Shown piece after piece: positions 7,494 to 15,898 of a DNA stretch of 64,000 bases. Below the pieces are notes generated by a model, which was given only the letters and a program-made list of their open reading frames with translations, searched no databases and had not been told where the DNA came from. This DNA is from Candidatus Heritagella intestinalis. GTDB lineage: Bacteria > Bacillota > Clostridia > Oscillospirales > Acutalibacteraceae. The DNA lies in contig CAJFVO010000004.1 of assembly GCA_904420555.1 (NCBI GenBank), positions 1 to 64,000 on the forward strand, written 5' to 3'. The translations under genes were made by a program, and so were the position numbers. The first letter of the stretch is position 1; every line of letters starts with the position of its first letter.

Positions 7494-10094
7494 ATGACAA
7501 GGACAAAACCGTCGTGGCGGAGCCGGGGCCTTTCCCTGGTTTTGAGCCTGGCGCTTCTGTGCAGCCTGTTCACCATTGGCGCTGCAAACGCCTTTGCTGC
7601 CACGCTGGAACCCACTACGCCTATCGAGAAAATCGACGTGCCGGCAGAGGACGGCGTCTATTATGCGGACATTGATCTGTGGCACGCCACAATGAATCAG
7701 TCTTCCATGGGCAACGCGGCCCTGAGAGGAAGCACCACCTTTGAGACCAACCATTCGGAGGATACGGATTACCAGGCCATTATTGTGGTAAAAGACAACA
7801 CCGCCACCGCTATCGTGGAGTTTATGCCGATGGGCTTCATTGGGCAATATGGCTTCATGATGGAGCTGGAAGGGGTGGACGCCAAGTACCTGACGCAATT
7901 CGGCGCGGTTTTTGACACGGTAGGGGATCCTGACGCCGCCAGCTACACGCCCATGGACGTCCTCACCCGGCATTTGACCCAGGAAGGGACCACCGTTTAC
8001 GACAGCTATAACGACCCGGACTCCCAGTACGTTTATGACGGCAGCACCATGCGTCCCCCTGGATATGGCTACGATTACGAGAGGCCTTTGGACATTGAAG
8101 ACGTGCCTTACGCCCACCTCATCGCCATTGACGTGACCCCTGTTTGGGTACAGTTTGAGGATTCCGTCAAGCCCAGTTCCGCAGAAGAATACACCCATGA
8201 AAATGCGGCCTATGTCCATGTTTTCGTCCCGGTGATGTATTCGATCATGCCCACCTCCGGCGACCAGTACGCCAGAATGAAGGTGGATTGGACGTCTCTG
8301 GAAAAAATCGAAAACCCGGAAGAAAACCTGCAGTACCGCCTGTGGAGCGCAAAACAAATTTCCGGCGCCGCTTATACCGGCGAGTCCTATGAAACCCTGC
8401 AAAACGCCATCAGCGAAGTAACGGCAGAGATGGAGAAGATCTGGCCTTCCAGCCAGATTTCCATGTCGGGTACCGGTACCAGCAAGCAGCCGATCCTGGA
8501 GCAGAAGGAATTTACGGCGGAGGAACAGGCCGCTATGGTGCAAAAGCTCAACGACGCCATTGACGGCTTGGAGGAAATCGGCGATAAGACCAATCTAAAC
8601 GCGGTCATTGCGGAAGCGGAAACCAAAGCAGAAGGGGAGTATACGCCAGACAGCTGGGCCGCCTTCCAGGATAGCCTGGAAAGTGCCAAAACCGTCCAGG
8701 CAGATGAGGACGCCGGTGTTTCCCAGGTGAATGCCGCCGTCCAGGCTCTCACCGAAGCCATGGAGGCCCTGATCCCCCGGGCCGATACCGCCGAACTGGC
8801 CGCTCTGGTCGCACAGGCTAAGGAGATTGAGCAAGGGAACTACACAGAGGAATCCTGGGACGCCCTGCAAAAAGCGATTGCCGCTGCGGAAGAGGCACTG
8901 GATAACCCCAACCTTTCTCAGAATGACGTCAGCGGCCAGGAGTTAAATCTCCAGAATGCTATAAACGGCTTGGCAGTGAAGGGAACACTAGACAAAAACA
9001 ATCTGGAAGACGGCGTATATTCGGTTTACGGCGAGATGATGAAAACCAACCGCCAGGAAAAATCCATGAGCAACGACGCCATTAACCACTATATCAAGCT
9101 GACGGTGGAAGACGGCAGGTATTACCTCAATATGGATTTCCACGGACTTGCCTACCTGAATAAATTTGGATATCTGGCAGAGCTTTCCTACTACGACAAC
9201 GGCTATACCTACGGCCAGTACGGCGCTGTGGAAGGCGATTTGGTTCCTGCAGCGGTCCTCTCCACCCAGAAAAATGCAGACGGCGCCGATGTAGTGGATG
9301 AATTCAACCAGGCGGGGGGCTCCTATGAGGGCAAGCTGTATCCCGACCAGGTTAAATTCCCGTTGGTTTCCGACGCTCTTGCAGATGAAGACGGCTATGT
9401 GCCTCTCCATGTATTCGTGCCGGTCATGGAGGACATTTCCGCCGGCACCGGCGACCAGGACGTGCTCTTAAAGCTCGACTGGTCCACACTGACAGAAACC
9501 ACCGAAGATGACCCGAATTTTGAACCGGAAGAGCCTGTAGAGCAGTCCCCGGCTGTGGACTTCACCGATTCCGCTACGGGCGTGAAGGTCAGTGCCGGCA
9601 AGGGCGTGTTCGACGAAGGCGTGCAGATTGTAATCTCCGAGATTACCAAGGGCGCCGATTACGACAAGGCGGCTTCCTCCCTCAGCGATGTAGGCAAGAA
9701 GTTCAAGCTCTATGACGTGAAATTCCTGGACGCTTCCGGCAGTGAAGTGTCTCCCAACGGTACGGTCAGCATCAGTTTCCCCATTACTGCCGGTTATGAT
9801 TCCGGGAAAGCAGCAGCCTACCGCATGGCGGATGGCGGCAAGGTCCTGGTGAATGGTACGGTAAACAGCGGCTATTACACCGTAATCACCAAATCGGCCG
9901 GCGCCTATGCGCTGGTGGAAAAGGGCAGCACTATCACAGACGCCCAGAACACCCAGAACCAGGGTGGCGTCACGCCTCCCCAAACCGGCGACAACGCCAG
10001 TGCCGCAGCCGCAGCACTGCTGGCTGCGGCCTCCCTGGGGATGGTGACCGTTACCCTGGCTGTGAGAAAGCGCGGTCTGCGGGACTCTATATAA
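7494..10094 (+). CDS. Cell-wall heme-binding protein with two NEAT-like domains and FIVAR repeats
   Basis: Predicted to capture heme from host hemoproteins at the surface and pass it inward. ATG at 7494 is chosen because GGAGG lies 8 bp before it; an ATG 15 bp earlier overlaps that site. Domains: signal peptide 1-35 (ending AFAAT); NEAT-like domain about 45-265 (DGVYYADIDLWHATMNQSSM, later VHVFVPVMYSIMPTSGDQYA and KVDWTSLE); FIVAR-type repeats about 280-495; second NEAT-like domain about 500-665 (LEDGVYSVYGEMMK, LHVFVPVMEDISAGTGDQ, LKLDWSTL); a beta domain about 690-815; sorting motif PPQTGD, TM and positive tail. Both NEAT-like copies end in FVPVM-x-xI and DW-T/S-L. First gene of the heme operon. 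Confidence 0.85.
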   Translation: MTRTKPSWRSRGLSLVLSLALLCSLFTIGAANAFAATLEPTTPIEKIDVPAEDGVYYADIDLWHATMNQSSMGNAALRGSTTFETNHSEDTDYQAIIVVKDNTATAIVEFMPMGFIGQYGFMMELEGVDAKYLTQFGAVFDTVGDPDAASYTPMDVLTRHLTQEGTTVYDSYNDPDSQYVYDGSTMRPPGYGYDYERPLDIEDVPYAHLIAIDVTPVWVQFEDSVKPSSAEEYTHENAAYVHVFVPVMYSIMPTSGDQYARMKVDWTSLEKIENPEENLQYRLWSAKQISGAAYTGESYETLQNAISEVTAEMEKIWPSSQISMSGTGTSKQPILEQKEFTAEEQAAMVQKLNDAIDGLEEIGDKTNLNAVIAEAETKAEGEYTPDSWAAFQDSLESAKTVQADEDAGVSQVNAAVQALTEAMEALIPRADTAELAALVAQAKEIEQGNYTEESWDALQKAIAAAEEALDNPNLSQNDVSGQELNLQNAINGLAVKGTLDKNNLEDGVYSVYGEMMKTNRQEKSMSNDAINHYIKLTVEDGRYYLNMDFHGLAYLNKFGYLAELSYYDNGYTYGQYGAVEGDLVPAAVLSTQKNADGADVVDEFNQAGGSYEGKLYPDQVKFPLVSDALADEDGYVPLHVFVPVMEDISAGTGDQDVLLKLDWSTLTETTEDDPNFEPEEPVEQSPAVDFTDSATGVKVSAGKGVFDEGVQIVISEITKGADYDKAASSLSDVGKKFKLYDVKFLDASGSEVSPNGTVSISFPITAGYDSGKAAAYRMADGGKVLVNGTVNSGYYTVITKSAGAYALVEKGSTITDAQNTQNQGGVTPPQTGDNASAAAAALLAAASLGMVTVTLAVRKRGLRDSI

Positions 10095-10109
10095 AGGAGA
10101 TACAAATTT

Positions 10110-11063
10110 ATGATCAATACTGCATCAAAGCTCATGCGGGCGCTGTGCAGTATGGCGGTGATGCTCGCCCTTGCGGCGGGCATTGCTGCTATACCGGTGT
10201 TCGCCGCGTCCCATGGTATTTATACTGCCGCTGCAACTTCTCACTACCGCCATCCTACCACTGGTGTGATTGAAGACTCCGGCGGCGAGGGCTCCTATGT
10301 GCTGGGCCAGTCGATGACGGACAGTGCTTTGAATAAAAGCGCCCTGGTGGAAGTGGACGCCAGCGGAAACACCTGGGTAACCATCCGCTTAAACCTGATG
10401 GACAATATCCAGTCCCCCCAGTTCCAGGTGGACGGCAGCCGGAACGGGAAATTTTCCTCTGTCACCGCCACGGTGATGCAGGAGGATTTTACCGAGAACA
10501 CCACGGATTTCCGGATGCAGGTTCCCGATGAGAACGCCATTATCCGCTGCAATATGTATGTGGTCCCTATGGGACGGGAAGTGGTTTTTTACATAACGGT
10601 TGGCAGCCTGAAAGCCGGCTCCGGGGATTTTGTTACCAGCATTACGGTTCCCTCTCAGGAGGAGCCCAGCGCACAGTCCTCCGCAGCTTCTTCCAGTGAA
10701 AGCCATAGCTCCTCCAACAGCCAGAGCAGCAATTCCAGCCAATCCTCCTCGTCCTCCAGCCAGCCGGAATCCTCTGCGGCCCCCTCTGCCAGTCCTTCCC
10801 CCTCTCCTTCGCCTTCGGAAAGCAGCCTTTCTTCCCAGCCGGAAACGAGTGCGGCTGTCTCTTCTGCCGCCGGTCTGGCGGAGTTTGACGCCGCCGGCAA
10901 TGAAGTGAGCAACGCTTCCACGGAAGCGGGGCAGGACAGCAGTACCGGCAATCCGGTGATCTGGTGGGTCATCGGCGGCATTGTGATTGTTGCCATTGCG
11001 GGAGGCTGCGTGTGGTACTTCTGCTTCTTTAGAAAGGGAAAGAACCCCTTTCAGAAAAAGTAA
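10110..11063 (+). CDS. Shp-like heme-binding surface protein, membrane anchored
   Basis: Probable heme relay between the NEAT surface protein and the IsdE-like lipoprotein. Signal peptide 1-33 (VFAAS). A domain of about 155 residues (34-190) begins GIYTAAATSHYRHPTTG and contains ALVEVDASGNTWVTIRL, resembling the streptococcal Shp heme-binding family, a NEAT relative that uses methionine ligands; several Met are present (Q-S-M, L-M-D, V-M-Q, C-N-M). A long Ser-rich, Pro-containing spacer (about 190-270) spans the wall, followed by a single TM (about 288-308) and tail RKGKNPFQKK. No LPxTG motif, so it is TM-anchored. RBS AAAGGAGA. It lies 15 bp after the NEAT gene. Confidence 0.7.
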   Translation: MINTASKLMRALCSMAVMLALAAGIAAIPVFAASHGIYTAAATSHYRHPTTGVIEDSGGEGSYVLGQSMTDSALNKSALVEVDASGNTWVTIRLNLMDNIQSPQFQVDGSRNGKFSSVTATVMQEDFTENTTDFRMQVPDENAIIRCNMYVVPMGREVVFYITVGSLKAGSGDFVTSITVPSQEEPSAQSSAASSSESHSSSNSQSSNSSQSSSSSSQPESSAAPSASPSPSPSPSESSLSSQPETSAAVSSAAGLAEFDAAGNEVSNASTEAGQDSSTGNPVIWWVIGGIVIVAIAGGCVWYFCFFRKGKNPFQKK

Positions 11064-11069
11064 GGGAAG

Positions 11070-11939
11070 GTGGCCGGCGTTCTGACTCTGCTGATGGCCG
11101 GCTGCGTCAACCAGCACCCGGAAGAAACCGGCAGTACAAGCACCGCTAATGGAAGCGGGGAGGTACGCCTTGTCGCCACCTCCCCGGCGGTAGCGCAGAT
11201 CTGCAACCGGCTGGGTCTTGACCTGGTGGGCATCTGCGAATCCAGCAGCGACCTGCCGGAGCGGTATGACGGCGTTACCACGGTTGGCATGGCCATGAAT
11301 CCGGATCTGGAGATCATCAAATCCCTCGATCCCGACTACATTCTGTCCCCCAGCACCCTGCAAAACGACCTGCAGCCCAAATATGCCTCCATCGGGGTCA
11401 GCTCCCTGTTTTTGAACCTCAAAAGCGTGGAAGGAATGTACGCCTCCATCAAAGGGCTGGGCGAGAAATTTGGCCGGGAGGAAGAAGCGGCTGTCATGCT
11501 GGAGGAATTCGATTCCTTTATGGCCGAATTTGCAGAAAAAAACGCCGGTAAGGAATCCCCCAAGGTGCTGGTGCTCATGGGCCTTCCCGGTTCCTACATT
11601 ATCGCAACCGACAACAGCTATGTGGGCAGCCTGGTGAAGCTGGCGGGCGGCACCAACGTCTACGGCGACGGGGACGGGCAGGAATTCCTGTTCGCCAACA
11701 CCGAGGATATGAAAACCAAGGAGCCGGACGTGATCCTTCGGGCAGCCCACGGCCTGCCGGATGAGGCCCGGAAGATGTTCGCGGAGGAATTTTCTACCAA
11801 CGATATCTGGCAGCACTTCAAGGCGGTGCAGGAAGGCCGGGTGTACGACCTGGATTCCGACCTGTTCAATATGAGCGCCAATTTCAGTTATGAGGAGGCG
11901 CTGAAAGCGCTGCAGCCCATGCTCTACGGCGAGGAATAA
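11070..11939 (+). CDS. isdE: IsdE-like heme ABC transporter substrate-binding lipoprotein
   Basis: Periplasmic-binding-protein fold of the cobalamin/siderophore/heme class, receiving heme from surface proteins and delivering it to the FecCD permease. Lipobox LMAGC with Cys12; the mature part includes VATSPAVAQICNRLGLDLVGICESSSDLPERYDG, NPDLEIIKSLDPDYIL and AGGTNVYGDG, typical of IsdE/BtuF-type proteins. The start is odd: GTG lies only 6 bp after the previous stop in the same frame, and the signal peptide has no basic n-region (VAGVLTLLMAGC). Reading upstream through the TAA would supply KNPFQKK-stop-GK. Either expression relies on termination-reinitiation or an ancestral N-terminus was altered. 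Confidence 0.75.
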   Translation: MAGVLTLLMAGCVNQHPEETGSTSTANGSGEVRLVATSPAVAQICNRLGLDLVGICESSSDLPERYDGVTTVGMAMNPDLEIIKSLDPDYILSPSTLQNDLQPKYASIGVSSLFLNLKSVEGMYASIKGLGEKFGREEEAAVMLEEFDSFMAEFAEKNAGKESPKVLVLMGLPGSYIIATDNSYVGSLVKLAGGTNVYGDGDGQEFLFANTEDMKTKEPDVILRAAHGLPDEARKMFAEEFSTNDIWQHFKAVQEGRVYDLDSDLFNMSANFSYEEALKALQPMLYGEE

Positions 11940-11959
11940 CCCCGAAACAAAACACAAGG

Positions 11960-11999
11960 CGGCCGGGCTTTTCCTGTCGGGAGAATCCCGGCCGTTTTT
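11960..11999 (+). terminator. Intrinsic terminator inside the heme operon (isdE/permease gap)
   Basis: CGGCCGGG (11960-11967) pairs with CCCGGCCG (11987-11994), then TTTTT. It should lower transport-gene expression relative to the surface proteins, or mark a boundary. Confidence 0.7.
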
Positions 12000-12018
12000 C
12001 CAAAAGGAGATTTTGCCT

Positions 12019-12971
12019 ATGGTAAGCAGCCGAAAGAAAATTCTCTCCTTTGTGATCACTGCTCTGGGGCTGCTGGCGCTGTTCCTGGTTGCCGTCAATA
12101 CCGGCAGCCTGAAGGTGACGCCCTTGGAACTGTTCAAAGGACTCTTTATTGAATACAACGAAAACGTGGCGACCATTTACGACCTGCGGTTTCCCCGCAT
12201 CCTCATCGCCATCTTCGGCGGAGCAGCAACCGCCGTATCCGGTGTGCTGCTGCAGGCTGTGATGAAAAACCCGCTGGCCGACCCCGGCATCATCGGCGTC
12301 AGCAGCGGCGCCAGCCTGACGGCGGTGCTCATTACCGCCTTTTTCCCGACCCTCTACCATTCCTGCTGGTATACAGCCTTTCCTGGAAGGGCGGGCTGTC
12401 GCCCCTGCGGATTATCCTGGTGGGCGTGGCGGTCAACGCCATGTTTACGGGGCTCATGAGCGCTTTCAACTCCGGAACAGGGAGCAACTACTCCGGCGTC
12501 GCCAGCATTGTCAATGCCAATATTACCATGAAAACCTGGGAAGATTTCCAGACGCTGTTACTCTATGTGGTCATCGGCCTGATTGCCTCCATCTTTGTGC
12601 TGGGGCAGTGCAATCTGCTGGCGCTGGAGGATAAAACGGCAAGAAGCCTGGGGGTAAACGTCACCCGCAGCCGGATCATGATTTCGGTGGTGGCGGTGCT
12701 GCTGGCTTCCATCAGTACCGCAATCATCGGCCCCATCAGCTTCCTGGGGTTGATCGTTCCCCATATCGCAAGGCTGCTGGTGGGAAGCAATCATAAAGTG
12801 CTGGCGCCCTATTCCATCCTGCTGGGAGCGTTCACCCTGCTGCTGGCGGACACCCTGGGACGCACCATTGCGGCGCCCTACGAGATCAGCGCTTCCATTA
12901 TCATGTCGGTGGCAGGCGGCCCGTTCTTTATCCTGCTGTTAAGGAGGTCGAAGCAAAGCTATGGACAATAA
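12019..12971 (+). pseudogene. isdF: FecCD/IsdF-type heme permease, broken by an internal frame-disrupting deletion
   Basis: Membrane permease for heme or siderophore uptake. ATG 12019 (MVSSRKK) behind AAAAGGAGA. The first frame encodes the N-terminal half through GVSSGASLTAVLITAFFP and then turns into nonsense (HSCWYTAFPGRAGC). The downstream frame restarts at about 12357 with LLVYSLSWKGG, RIILVGVAVNAMF and is open to 12971, containing GPISFLGLIVPHIARLL, the family signature. Comparison by eye with FecCD proteins suggests about 12-20 residues are missing at the junction (near 12354-12363), which also shifts the frame. The start of the ATPase gene overlaps the 3' end by 11 bp, so the operon was once intact. 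Assembly error is possible. Confidence 0.8.
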
Positions 12972-13737
12972 CGTGTTTACTGTCAAAAACCTCTCCTTTG
13001 CCTACGGCAGGCAGCAAGTGCTGAAGAATCTCGACCTGGAGCTTCACGAGGGGAAAATCACCACCCTCATCGGCGCCAACGGCTGCGGAAAGAGTACTCT
13101 TTTCAACCTGATGACCAAAAACCTCCGTCCGGACGAGGGGGAGATCCTCCTGCGGGACGGCGATATTGCCGGGATGCGGCTCAAAGACTTTGCCAAAGAA
13201 GTTTCTATCGTCCACCAGTACAACACGGCGCCGGTGGATTTAAGCGTGGAAAAGCTGGTGGGCTACGGAAGAACGCCCTACCACACCATGGGGCTTTCAC
13301 CCGATCCCAAAGAAGATGAAGAAAAGATCCGCTGGGCGCTGGAAATCACCCATACCTGGAAACACAGGGCCAAGCCGGTATCCGAGCTATCCGGCGGGCA
13401 GAAGCAGCGGGTATGGATCGCTATGGCGCTGGCGCAGGATACCAGGGTGCTGTTCCTGGACGAACCCACTACCTATCTGGATATCCGGTACCAACTGCAA
13501 ATCCTAAAGCTCATCCGGCAGTTAAACCGGGAGTTCGGCATCACCATCATTATGGTGCTCCACGACATCAACCAGTCGCTGTATTACAGCGATGAGATTG
13601 TCGCCATGAAGGACGGACAAATGATTGCCCACGGCCTGCCGGAGGAAATCCTTACAAGCGAGCTGGTACAGGAGGTCTACGATGTAAATCTGGATATCCG
13701 GAGCGTGGGCGGCAAGCCGTTTGTCATTCCGGTATAG
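12961..13737 (+). CDS. FecE-type heme/siderophore ABC transporter ATP-binding protein
   Basis: Cytoplasmic ATPase energising the adjacent permease. Walker A GANGCGKST (residues about 37-45), Q-loop HQYNTAPVDLS, signature LSGGQKQRVWIAMALAQ, Walker B VLFLDEPTTYLDI and H-switch LHDINQ are all present and normal for iron-siderophore importers. 258 residues, the usual length. It starts inside the last codons of the permease gene with a GGAGG site in that gene, so translation is coupled. With the permease broken, it may be without a partner unless another permease exists. Confidence 0.88.
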   Translation: MDNNVFTVKNLSFAYGRQQVLKNLDLELHEGKITTLIGANGCGKSTLFNLMTKNLRPDEGEILLRDGDIAGMRLKDFAKEVSIVHQYNTAPVDLSVEKLVGYGRTPYHTMGLSPDPKEDEEKIRWALEITHTWKHRAKPVSELSGGQKQRVWIAMALAQDTRVLFLDEPTTYLDIRYQLQILKLIRQLNREFGITIIMVLHDINQSLYYSDEIVAMKDGQMIAHGLPEEILTSELVQEVYDVNLDIRSVGGKPFVIPV

Positions 13738-13799
13738 TATTCGGAGTGTTCTGTGGAGCGCTTCCTGCACAAGCAGATAGAAAGGAGACGGAAAGCCAC

Positions 13800-14219
13800 A
13801 TGAAACAGAGGAAAACCGTCGAAGATTATCTGAAAACCATCTACCTTCTGCAAAAGCAGAATGGCTGTGTTCGCGGTGTGGATATCGCCGCGCAGCTTGG
13901 CGTGTCCAAGCCGACGGTTTCCATCTCCCTCAAGGGGCTGGAGCAGGAGGGCTATCTGTTTCTGGACGAAGCCCACGAGGTCCATTTGACCGATGCTGGG
14001 AAAAGGGTGGCCGAAGCCACCTATGAACGGCACCAGACTTTCCGGTCCCTATTGGAAAACCTGGGGGTCGACGGGAAAACAGCGGCAGCAGACGCCTGCC
14101 GGATGGAGCACGCCGTGAGCCCGGAAAGCTACAATGCGCTGAAGGCTCTTGTAAAAAAATCAAAAAAAGGCGGACAAAACCATGATGATCAACAAAAGGC
14201 TTATCGGCACGGTAGCTGA
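13800..14219 (+). CDS. DtxR-family iron-dependent repressor (short form)
   Basis: ATG 13800 after AAAGGAGACGG. Residues 8-62 are the DtxR winged helix (EDYLKTIYLLQKQ, GVSKPTVSISLKGLEQEGYL). Residues 65-115 are the dimerisation/metal domain with ERHQTF and DACRMEH, which matches the Cys-x2-Glu-His metal motif of DtxR (C102, E105, H106) more closely than that of MntR. It lacks the C-terminal SH3-like domain; 139 residues. It overlaps the next gene by 38 bp. It is the best candidate to bind the GTTAG-N6-CTAAC boxes at the heme and feo promoters, since DtxR/IdeR boxes use TTAG half-sites. Confidence 0.82.
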   Translation: MKQRKTVEDYLKTIYLLQKQNGCVRGVDIAAQLGVSKPTVSISLKGLEQEGYLFLDEAHEVHLTDAGKRVAEATYERHQTFRSLLENLGVDGKTAAADACRMEHAVSPESYNALKALVKKSKKGGQNHDDQQKAYRHGS

Positions 14220-15898
14220 GAGCAAAAAATACATCGCCGGGAACGTCGTTTTGCAGTGGTGTTCCCTGGCGGCGAACATCGCCATGATGTTCAGCATTAC
14301 CAACTACCAGTCCCGCCTCCCTGTGGGCGACGGCGGCTGTGGCGGCGCTGGCGCTCCTCATCCGGTTCCTGTGTACCACCGGGGCTTCCAGGATGAGTTA
14401 CCTTTCTTCCAAAGCGGTGAAGAAAACCCTGCGGGAACGGATTTATGAAAAGCTGCTGCGGCTGGGCGCCTCCTACAACGAGCAGGTGAAAACCTCCGAG
14501 GTGGTGCAGGTGGCGGTGGAAGGCGTAGACCAGCTGGAAACCTACTTCGGCGCTTACCTGCCCCAGTTTTTCTACGCCATGCTGGCGCCGCTGACCCTAT
14601 TTGCGGTGCTCTGCTTTGTGAATGTCCCGGCGGCCATTGTGCTGCTGGTCTGCGTGCCGCTGATTCCTATCGCGATTGCCGCAGTGCAGACCTGGGCGAA
14701 AAAACTGCTCTCCAAATACTGGGGGCAATACACGGCGCTGGGCGACACCTTCCTGGAAAATCTCCAGGGCTTAACCACCCTGAAAATCTATCAGGCGGAT
14801 GAGTTTAAGAACCAGGAAATGAACGTGGAGGCCGAGAAGTTCCGCAAAATCACCATGAAGGTGCTGACCATGCAGCTCAATTCCATCACGATTATGGATT
14901 TGATCGCCTACGGCGGGGCGGCGCTGGGGGTCATCATGGCGGTGACGCAGTATATGGGTAACCACGTATCCTTAGCCGGCTGTCTGCTGATTATCCTGCT
15001 GGCAGCGGACTTTTTCCTTCCCATGCGGCAGCTCGGCTCCTTCTTTCACATCGCCATGAACGGTATGGCGGCCAGCGACAAGATCTTCCGCCTGCTGGAT
15101 CTCCCGGAGCACAAACAGGAGGTTTCCGAGAGCTTCCCATTACAGCATGACATCGTATGTTCCAATCTGCGGTTTTCCTATGAACCGGATCGGGAAATCC
15201 TTCATGGCGTGGGCTTGCAGTTTCCACAGGGCAGCTTTACCGCTCTGGTTGGCGAGAGCGGCTGTGGGAAATCCACCATCGCCGCCATCCTCATGGGGCG
15301 AAACAAGGGCTATACCGGTTCGGTCACCATGGGCGGCGTGGAACTGCGGAAAATAAACGAAAGCCCTCTTCTGCGGAATATCACCTATGTCAGCCATCAG
15401 AGCTATCTGTTCAAGGGCGCCGTGCGGGACAACCTGCTCATAGGCAAGCCGTCCGCAACCGACGACGAGCTGTGGGCGGTGCTGGAACGGGTTCACCTCG
15501 CCGGATTCCTGAAAGCGGAGCAGGGTCTGGATACGCACCTGACCGAAAAAGCGGGGAACCTCTCCGGCGGACAGTGTCAGCGGTTGGCGCTGGCAAGAGC
15601 GCTGCTCCACGACAGCCCGGTATACATCTTTGACGAGGCCACCTCAAATATCGACGTGGAGAGTGAAAACGACATCATGGCGGAAATCCATGAATTGGCC
15701 AGAACCAAAACCGTGCTCCTTATATCCCACCGGCTGGCAAATGTGGTGCACGCGGACAACATCTATGTGCTGGACAACGGCAGCGTCGCGGAAAGCGGCA
15801 GCCATGAGGAACTTTTGAAAAATCATGGGTTGTATGAAAAACTGTGGAACGCCCAGAGGGAGCTGGAAAATTACGGAAAGGACGGTGAAAGCGCATGA
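14182..15898 (+). pseudogene. CydD-like ABC exporter half (TM + ATPase), frameshifted near its start
   Basis: ABC exporter of the CydDC-like kind often found beside heme genes; substrate unknown (heme, thiol or peptide). The N-terminal 43 residues (MMINKRLIGTVAESKKYIAG through MMFSITNYQ) read in one frame, then the frame breaks near 14304-14316 and resumes in another as ASLWATAAVAALALL, continuing intact to 15898. About 10-15 residues of the first TM hairpin seem to be missing. The remainder has five or more TM helices, Walker A GESGCGKST, signature LSGGQCQRLALARALL and Walker B VYIFDEATSNID. An internal start could give a protein lacking TM1. It overlaps the partner exporter gene by 4 bp (ATGA). 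Confidence 0.75.

Noticed and set aside
10389-12176. 595-codon minus-strand frame across the heme genes
   Set aside because: It crosses three convincing plus-strand genes and a terminator, with no start signal.
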